64,000 nt of DNA from positions 21,691,676 through 21,755,675 of the forward strand of contig CM064495.1 of assembly GCA_032716605.1 (NCBI GenBank), given 5' to 3'. This document shows, in pieces, positions 58,611 through 64,000 of the stretch. The notes beneath the pieces are model-generated. The model had not been told where the DNA came from, searched no databases, and saw only the letters and a program-made list of their open reading frames with translations. The DNA comes from Paralithodes platypus. Taxonomy: Eukaryota; Arthropoda; Malacostraca; Decapoda; Lithodidae. Each line of letters begins with the position of its first letter. Position 1 is the first letter of the stretch. The translations under genes and the position numbers were made by a program.

Positions 58611-58794
58611 CCCATTCAGTACCGGTGACATCATTTTTATTATAGTCTGGCAAGGATTTTACAATTTTATTCAGCCTAGGATGGACGTTACCCATTCAAA
58701 GGCTACAGACTATATAAATGTATTATCCTTCCTAAGCTTCATAAAATCTTCTAAATATAACTGAAATCAAATACAAATGACATTGCAAAAAGGG
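58611..58794 (+). mobile_element. TTAA-flanked MITE, group e
   Basis: TTAA at 58607-58610 and 58795-58798. Ends are CCCATTCAGTACCGGTGACATC and, inverted, CCCTTTTTGCAATGTCAT, sharing a TGACATC/TGTCAT word. It is related to 37671-37873 (ATTTTATTC...TAGGATGG). Confidence 0.75.
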
Positions 58795-58929
58795 TTAAGA
58801 AATATCCCGAGTTCTTGTTTAGCAAAACAATAGTGTTGATCATTATAATATACAGTCACTAGACAATTTTACTGCCATTGTTATATAAATCAAGTCAGCA
58901 AGAGGATTAATCCTAATTAGATTAATTAC

Positions 58930-61900
58930 ATTCCTTGGGGGTAAGGGAATAGAATATGCCCCACGTGCCTCCTGCGTGTGGTGTCGTAGGAGGCGACTAG
59001 AGAGGTTGGGCCGGTGGGCTTGCGACCGCCCACCCGTGAAAAATACTTACTGCAACGATAAACAAATGAACAGCCTCGGATGTGGACGGACCTAATGTTG
59101 ACAAACCCTGACCTACTATGGACAGTCTTAAAATAGCAACTTTGAATGTGAGAGGTGTGAATGATGACACAAAAGAGAGAAAGTTCCTGCAAGCGGTAGT
59201 GAATGCCAGGCTGGATGTATGTGGAATGACTAAGACCAAATGGAGGGGTACAGATGTGAGAGAGTGGGAGTGTGGAATTGGTGTGTGTGCTGGAGTGAGT
59301 GAGGGAGTAGCGAAAGAAAGTGTGTGTTTGTTTGTAAGTTACAAATGGAAGGAGCGTGTAAGAGACTATGGGTCTGTGGGTTCAAGGATTGTGTGGGTGA
59401 CATTGAAAGTAGGAATACACACGTGGGTGGTTGTGAGTGTTTATGCTCTGACAGAGGATAAACCTGTAAGAGAGAAAGAGGAGTTCTGGGTGAATGTGGA
59501 GGCATGCCTGGATAAGTTTGGCAAGAGCGAAAAAATATTTCTGATTGGGGATATGAATGGGAAGGTGGGTGATAAGAAAGTTGATGGAGTGGTGGGAGGG
59601 AGGGGTGTACTGTCAGATGTGAATGGTAGTGCACTTGTGGCGTATGTGTGGGGAGGAGGCTGTGGATAGCCAACACCTAATTCTTCCGACACAGAATGAT
59701 ATACAGGTACACATGGAAAGTGGTGTGGCATAAGAAGAAGGATAAGACAGTGGTGGAACGAAAGGCACTGATTGATTATATATGTGTGGATGATCGAATG
59801 AAATCTGTGCTGGATGCTAGGGTGTATAGGGGTATTGGAGGGAGTTTGCCTGACTATTATGTAGTAGTAGCTAAAATAAGGATACAAAAGAAGTGGGTGA
59901 GTAGAGCTGGAGGGAGGCGAGAGGAAGGTGGGATGGCGAGGAGGGTGGAGAGGTTACCGGAGGAGGAAAATCAAGGAAGAGTACAGGAGAGCAGTAGAAA
60001 AATGACTAGGTACGTTTGACCTGGAAGGTATGGAGGAAGTGGAGGAGATGAGCAAAGCGTTTAAGGAAGAGATCTGTGCAGTATGTGAAGAGATGTGTGG
60101 AGTAAGGAGAAGAGGGAGGGGAGTGAAGGGTACAGCATGGTGGACAGAAGAGGTTAAAATACTGTACCTGTGGAAGCCAAGAAGAAAGCATATAGAGAGT
60201 GGTTGGGTAGTAAAGGGAATGAAGATTTTGAGAAACAGAAACAAACGAGGTACGTGGAGAAAAGGAGAGTGGTGAAGAGAGTAGTGAAGGAAAGTAAGAG
60301 AAGAGTAGATGAGGAATTTGGAAGGAATCTGAGTGTAAAATGAAGGGAGTGTAAGAAACTGTTCAGGAAAGTAGTCAAGAAAGTAAGGGAAGGTAGCAAA
60401 GGAAACAGTAAGGGTGTGAAAGATAAGAATTGGCGCGTGCTAGCCGAGAAGCAAGAGTCAAAAGATGGAGGGAGTACTTCAACATATTGCTAAATGTAAG
60501 GAATGAAGCGCCAGCAAACATAGTTGGATGGGGTATGGGAGGGAGGGATAGATGGAGTGTGTGGGGAAGTGTTGAGGTATGGTGGTGAGATGGTGATCGA
60601 ATGGGTATGTAAAATTTGCAAACTAGCATGGGAGAAGGGGAGTGCACCTGATGACTGGAAGACAGGCATAATAGTTCACCTATAAAAGGGGAAAGAGGAG
60701 TGTGTGGTAACCACTGAGGAATATGTCTTCTAAGCCTAGTAGGGAAGGTGTACAGTAGAGTAGTGATGGAGAGAGTGGGAGCGAGAACAAAGATATGGAT
60801 AGGTGACAAGCAGGGCGGTTTTAGGAAGGGAAGAGGATGTCTAGATCAGATTTTTACCCTGAAATGTGTTGTGGAGAATTATCTGGAGAAGCAACAAAAG
60901 TTGTATGTTGCCTTTATGGACTTGGAGAAGGCCTATAATAGAATGGATAGAGAAGGTATGTGGAAAGTACTTAGAATATACAGAGTAGATGGCAAGTTGC
61001 TGAAAGCAGTGAAGAACATGTATGAGGGTGCAAATGAGTCAGTACGTGTGGAGAATGAGCAGAGCGAGTTCTTTGATCTGAATGTTGTGTTGAAACAGAG
61101 GTGTGTGATGTCCCCGTGGTTGTTTACTGTATATATATGGATGGAGTCATGAAAGAAATACAAGGAAGAGCAGTGGATGTTGGTGTATCGCTGATAAGGG
61201 AGGGAAATGTGTGGAAGCTACCTGTACTGCTATTTGCTGATGATACAGTTCTGATGAGCGATAATGAATGGGAGTTGCAGGGTCTGGGAAATATGTTTGA
61301 AACAGTGTGCGAAAAACGGAATCTGAAGGTAAATGTGGGGAAGAGCAAGGTTATGGTCTTCGAAAGGGGTGAAACCACAGAGTGTGAGGTGAAGTTAAAC
61401 GGTCATGCTATGGAGATTGTCAGCTCATTTAATTAAGTATCTGGGCAGTGTGCTGAGTAAAGATGGGATATGGATGAAGAAGTGCAGGAGAGGGTGAAAC
61501 AGGGGAAGAGGGTTGTAGGAACGCTGAAAGTAGTAACAAGAAATAGGGTGGTCAGTATGGAAGTGAAGAAATCCTTTCATGACAGTGTGGTAATCCCGAC
61601 ACTAACTTACGGAAACGAAGCATGGACGTTGGTGGAGAAACTCAGACCAAGAGTGAGAGGGGTGGAAAGGAGTTACTTGAGAAGTGTGTGAGGAGTTACA
61701 TGGAGGGATAGACAGACGAAGGAGGAATTAAGAAGGAGGTGTGGAGGTAGATGTGCTGGAAAGTGTGAAAAGGAACACCTTGAGATGGTTCGGCCATATG
61801 GAATGTATGGGAAGCGAGAGAATGGCTAAGAGGGTGTAAGAGAGCAATGTGGAAGGACAGAGAGGGAGAGGTAAACTGAAAGAGAGGTGGAAGGATGGAG

Positions 61901-62035
61901 TGAAGAAGTATATGGATGAAGGCGGTGCTGGTTGGGAGGAGGGGCGTCGACTGACTAGGGACAGGGGTGCATGGGGGCGTTGCGTTCGTGGCCACCCCTT
62001 CGGGGATCACGGCGTCAGGCAATAGATAGATAGAT
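58930..62035 (+). pseudogene. RTE-type LINE, near full length (5' UTR, endonuclease, RT, tail)
   Basis: The 5' UTR (58930-59117) has GTCGTAGGAGGCGACTA, typical of RTE-like elements. From ATG 59118 the AP-endonuclease frame runs 183 codons: KIATLNVRG, then GMTKTKWRG where the family has QETKW (catalytic Glu lost), and FLIGDMNGKVG. It breaks at about 59665, and IDYICVDDRM then PDYYVVV (His of SDH lost) follow near 59850. RT has GGFRKGRGCLDQIFTLKCVV (60818), FMDLEKAYNRMDREG (motif A), VLKQRCVMSPWLF (motif B, Gly to Arg) and intact LLFADDTVLMSD (about 61232). The C-terminal part includes VVIPTLTYGNEAW and RWFGHME-like sequence. The 3' end is GGCGTCAGGCAATAGATAGA plus (ATAG)n. Many frame breaks make it dead. 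Confidence 0.88.
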
Positions 62036-62066
62036 AGACATAGACTATAGTAAAGGCTGCCATATA

Positions 62067-62071
<5 letters not shown>

Positions 62072-62106
<35 letters not shown>
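62072..62106. repeat. (TA)n microsatellite
   Basis: About 17 TA units shortly downstream of the RTE tail. Confidence 0.95.
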
Positions 62107-62110
<4 letters not shown>

Positions 62111-63237
62111 AATATTTGCTTTCCAGCTGACGGCAAATTCTATCCCTTACTACCTGGTTCTCGATAAAATATATAAAATAGAATAAAATAATATATACTG
62201 TTATCTCTCTCCATCATATTATTGCCAAGTTTTCAATATCAAGATCATATTTCGCTACTAAGTCATCGTAATAGCCAAGCAATCAAGATGGACCTATGTC
62301 AATGTATCGTCAACAGGAAACGTAAGAATATAAGAAAACTTGCGTGTGCAGTAAGCTGATTGGCATACACAAGACCGATCTCTTTCCCACCCAACTCATC
62401 ACGTCCATATGCCTATCTAATTTTATTATGAAGCTTTTTATCATTCTTGATCTTACTATAACACTGGGTTGCTAATTGCACATATCTACAACTCTGTTGC
62501 TTAACTAGTTCTTGCCTATATCTTCTCTGAAATTAGTTTGAGTTCTTTCACTATCACTGAACTTCAGTACATCTTCATGTCCCCTTTATTAATCCCACCT
62601 CTATCATATCCTCTCCAACCCTTCATATCTTTAACGAACTTTAACCTAATTTCTTGAACCTTTCTTCATATGTATAATTTCCAATATCATGTATTATTGG
62701 TTTGTCATTCTGCTTCCAAGGAATCTATTTCCATAATTCTAATATAACCACCAATATTGAACAGCATAATCCACATGTGCCCTCACTAATGTTAGGTAAA
62801 GTTTCAAGATTACGTCTGCTTTTCTATTTTCAGAATAGTATACATAGAATGACATAATACAAAAACTGTGTATTTGCCAGAAGATAAGCTCGGACCTGAG
62901 ATTCAGTGACGCAGTACCCATGAAACCTCCCTGTGTGTTATTCTAGCTAGCATTGGACGATAATACGCAACTGAGGAGGGACCTGTGGAGTCAAAATAGT
63001 TAATTAACAAAATATTAACTTTAATTCTCAGAGGTTCGTCGTACGCATAGTTTTAGCCATAATTTAAGTATATTATCTTATGCGGAGAACGAAAAAATCC
63101 ATTACTCCTCAAGTTAAGGATACAGCTATTGAAAAATAAGTTGTATCAACGCATAATTATCGGATCACAACTCCAAGATAAACCAGCGCCCTCATTATCG
63201 GAATAGCTGCCTTCCGTTTGATTCTACCTTAATAATG
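62107..63237. other. Nothing recognised
   Basis: AT-rich non-coding sequence. A weak RT-like trace on the minus strand near 62745-62800 (TLVRAHVDYAVQYWW) resembles the C-terminal thumb of a CR1-like LINE but is too short to assign. Confidence 0.45.
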
Positions 63238-63241
63238 TTAA

Positions 63242-63615
63242 GGGAGCCCACCTCGCTTTTTTTCTCTTTCTCTCCCTCTCTTTGGCTTGTATCCAATTGA
63301 CCCCATTCAGCTTACTGGTTTAAGACGTTTACCCCCCATCCAGGTGTCAATATGTTCATGGCTGGCGGTAGCGAGCCAGCATATATATATATTTGTTTTG
63401 ACAGCAAGCTAAATTTGTACATTTTTCGATAGAAAAATTTCTCCGGCGAAGCCGGATTTCTCTATGCAATGCTGGCTCGCTATCGCTCGCCAGGAAGAAA
63501 TCGACACCTGGATGGGGATAAACCTCTTAAAACAGTTGCTGAATGGGACCGAATGGATAAAAGCCAGGGAAAGAGAGAAAATGGGAGAAAAATAAAAAAA
63601 AAGCAGGTGCCCCCC
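63242..63615. mobile_element. TTAA-flanked foldback MITE, group c
   Basis: TTAA at 63238-63241 and 63616-63619. It has the full hairpin plan: left arm TGGCTTGTATCCAATTGACC, AGACGTTTACCCCCCATCCAGG, GGCTGGCGGTAGCGAGCC, paired with the inverted right arm. Core CTCCGGCGAAGCCGGA. The right TTAA is also the start of another element. Confidence 0.9.
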
Positions 63616-63619
63616 TTAA

Positions 63620-63706
63620 CGGGACGTTATTTTGTTTGTTTATATATGTGTTACTATTACCGGTATTTAGATATGTTTTACTTTGCTCCCTAAACCTCTA
63701 TCAAGC
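63620..63706 (+). mobile_element. TTAA-type MITE, group d, left part, interrupted
   Basis: It starts directly at TTAA 63616-63619. It follows group d order (TTTTGTTTGTTT, then TTTACTTTGCTCCCTAAACC, CTCTATCAAGC as in CCTCCATCAAGG at 37372-37383). It is broken at 63706 by another TTAA element. Confidence 0.6.
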
Positions 63707-63710
63707 TTAA

Positions 63711-64000
63711 CACTCAAAGAGCGGCTGGTGGAGTATATTTCACCGTGCCGCCCAGCGGGTTTTTTTTTGGCGTTGTTTCCGTGCTATTTTTCATGCATAA
63801 ACAAGAGCCAGAACGTAATACAATTATGTATCTCTGAAAGGGCGTAAATTGAGCTTTCCAATGACACCCGAACCATCCTTCTACGATCACTGGTTGTCTT
63901 GCAACGATCGTGCAACCGAAGGGCAAAATCACTAAAATACGGTCATTTCGTTACATAATTACGTGTGTAGCGAGGGAGGGAGGGTGGGGTAGTGTGCAGT
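63711..64000 (-). mobile_element. TTAA-type MITE, group b, running off the window
   Basis: TTAA at 63707-63710, then CACTCAAAGAGCGGCTGG, matching the inverted right end of 11403-11882. It shares TTTCATGCATAAACAAGAGC and GAGCTTTCCAATGACACC with other group b copies. The right end is beyond the window. Confidence 0.75.

Overview
The window looks like repeat-dense intergenic DNA from an invertebrate animal, most likely an arthropod and plausibly a crustacean. The grounds are spliceosomal introns in a transposon gene, arthropod-style TATA plus TCAGT core promoters, tRNA-derived SINEs, many LINE fragments, long CA/TA microsatellites and a short CCTAA (TTAGG-type) motif. The organism is an inference. 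I found no cellular protein gene, no rRNA and no functional tRNA gene. Every coding trace I can support belongs to a transposable element, and all but one are broken.

Layout. 1-2127: two overlapping dead LINEs. 3747-9941: a complete two-gene PIF/Harbinger DNA transposon with 49-bp perfect terminal inverted repeats (TIRs) and a TAA target duplication. Its MADF-type DNA-binding gene (+) is intact and its DDE transposase (-) is mutated. 11403-19738: TTAA-flanked MITEs, an RTE tail relic, two tRNA-derived SINE copies and two decayed LINEs. 19936-24747: a LINE with an almost intact RT domain, a TTAA MITE, and a Tc1/mariner-type element with 127-bp TIRs and a 100-bp tandem array. 26259-32126: a foldback element, a possible solo LTR, a SINE, and a 38-bp minisatellite split by a TIR element. 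32448-36842: an unusual LINE whose RT is followed by a Cys/His knuckle and a restriction-like endonuclease-type domain, then a LINE RT carrying YAYD instead of YADD. 36992-46465: a dense nest of LINE copies, TTAA MITEs, a TA-flanked MITE and a 1.56-kb hAT element. 46784-64000: more TTAA MITEs, a second LTR-like copy, a very decayed LINE with a SINE inside, and a near full-length RTE element.

The most distinctive theme is TTAA-flanked non-autonomous elements (TTAA being the piggyBac-type target). At least fifteen copies in about seven groups are visible. Two sit at the same TTAA of two different LINE copies, with the empty site kept in a third. Others are chained head to tail sharing one TTAA, and one group folds into a hairpin over most of its length. 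No piggyBac transposase is visible, so these copies must have moved in trans.

The autonomous elements supply the logic. The Harbinger pair (DNA-binding partner plus DDE nuclease) would act together. LINEs would supply reverse transcriptase to the SINEs. MITEs depend on transposases encoded elsewhere.
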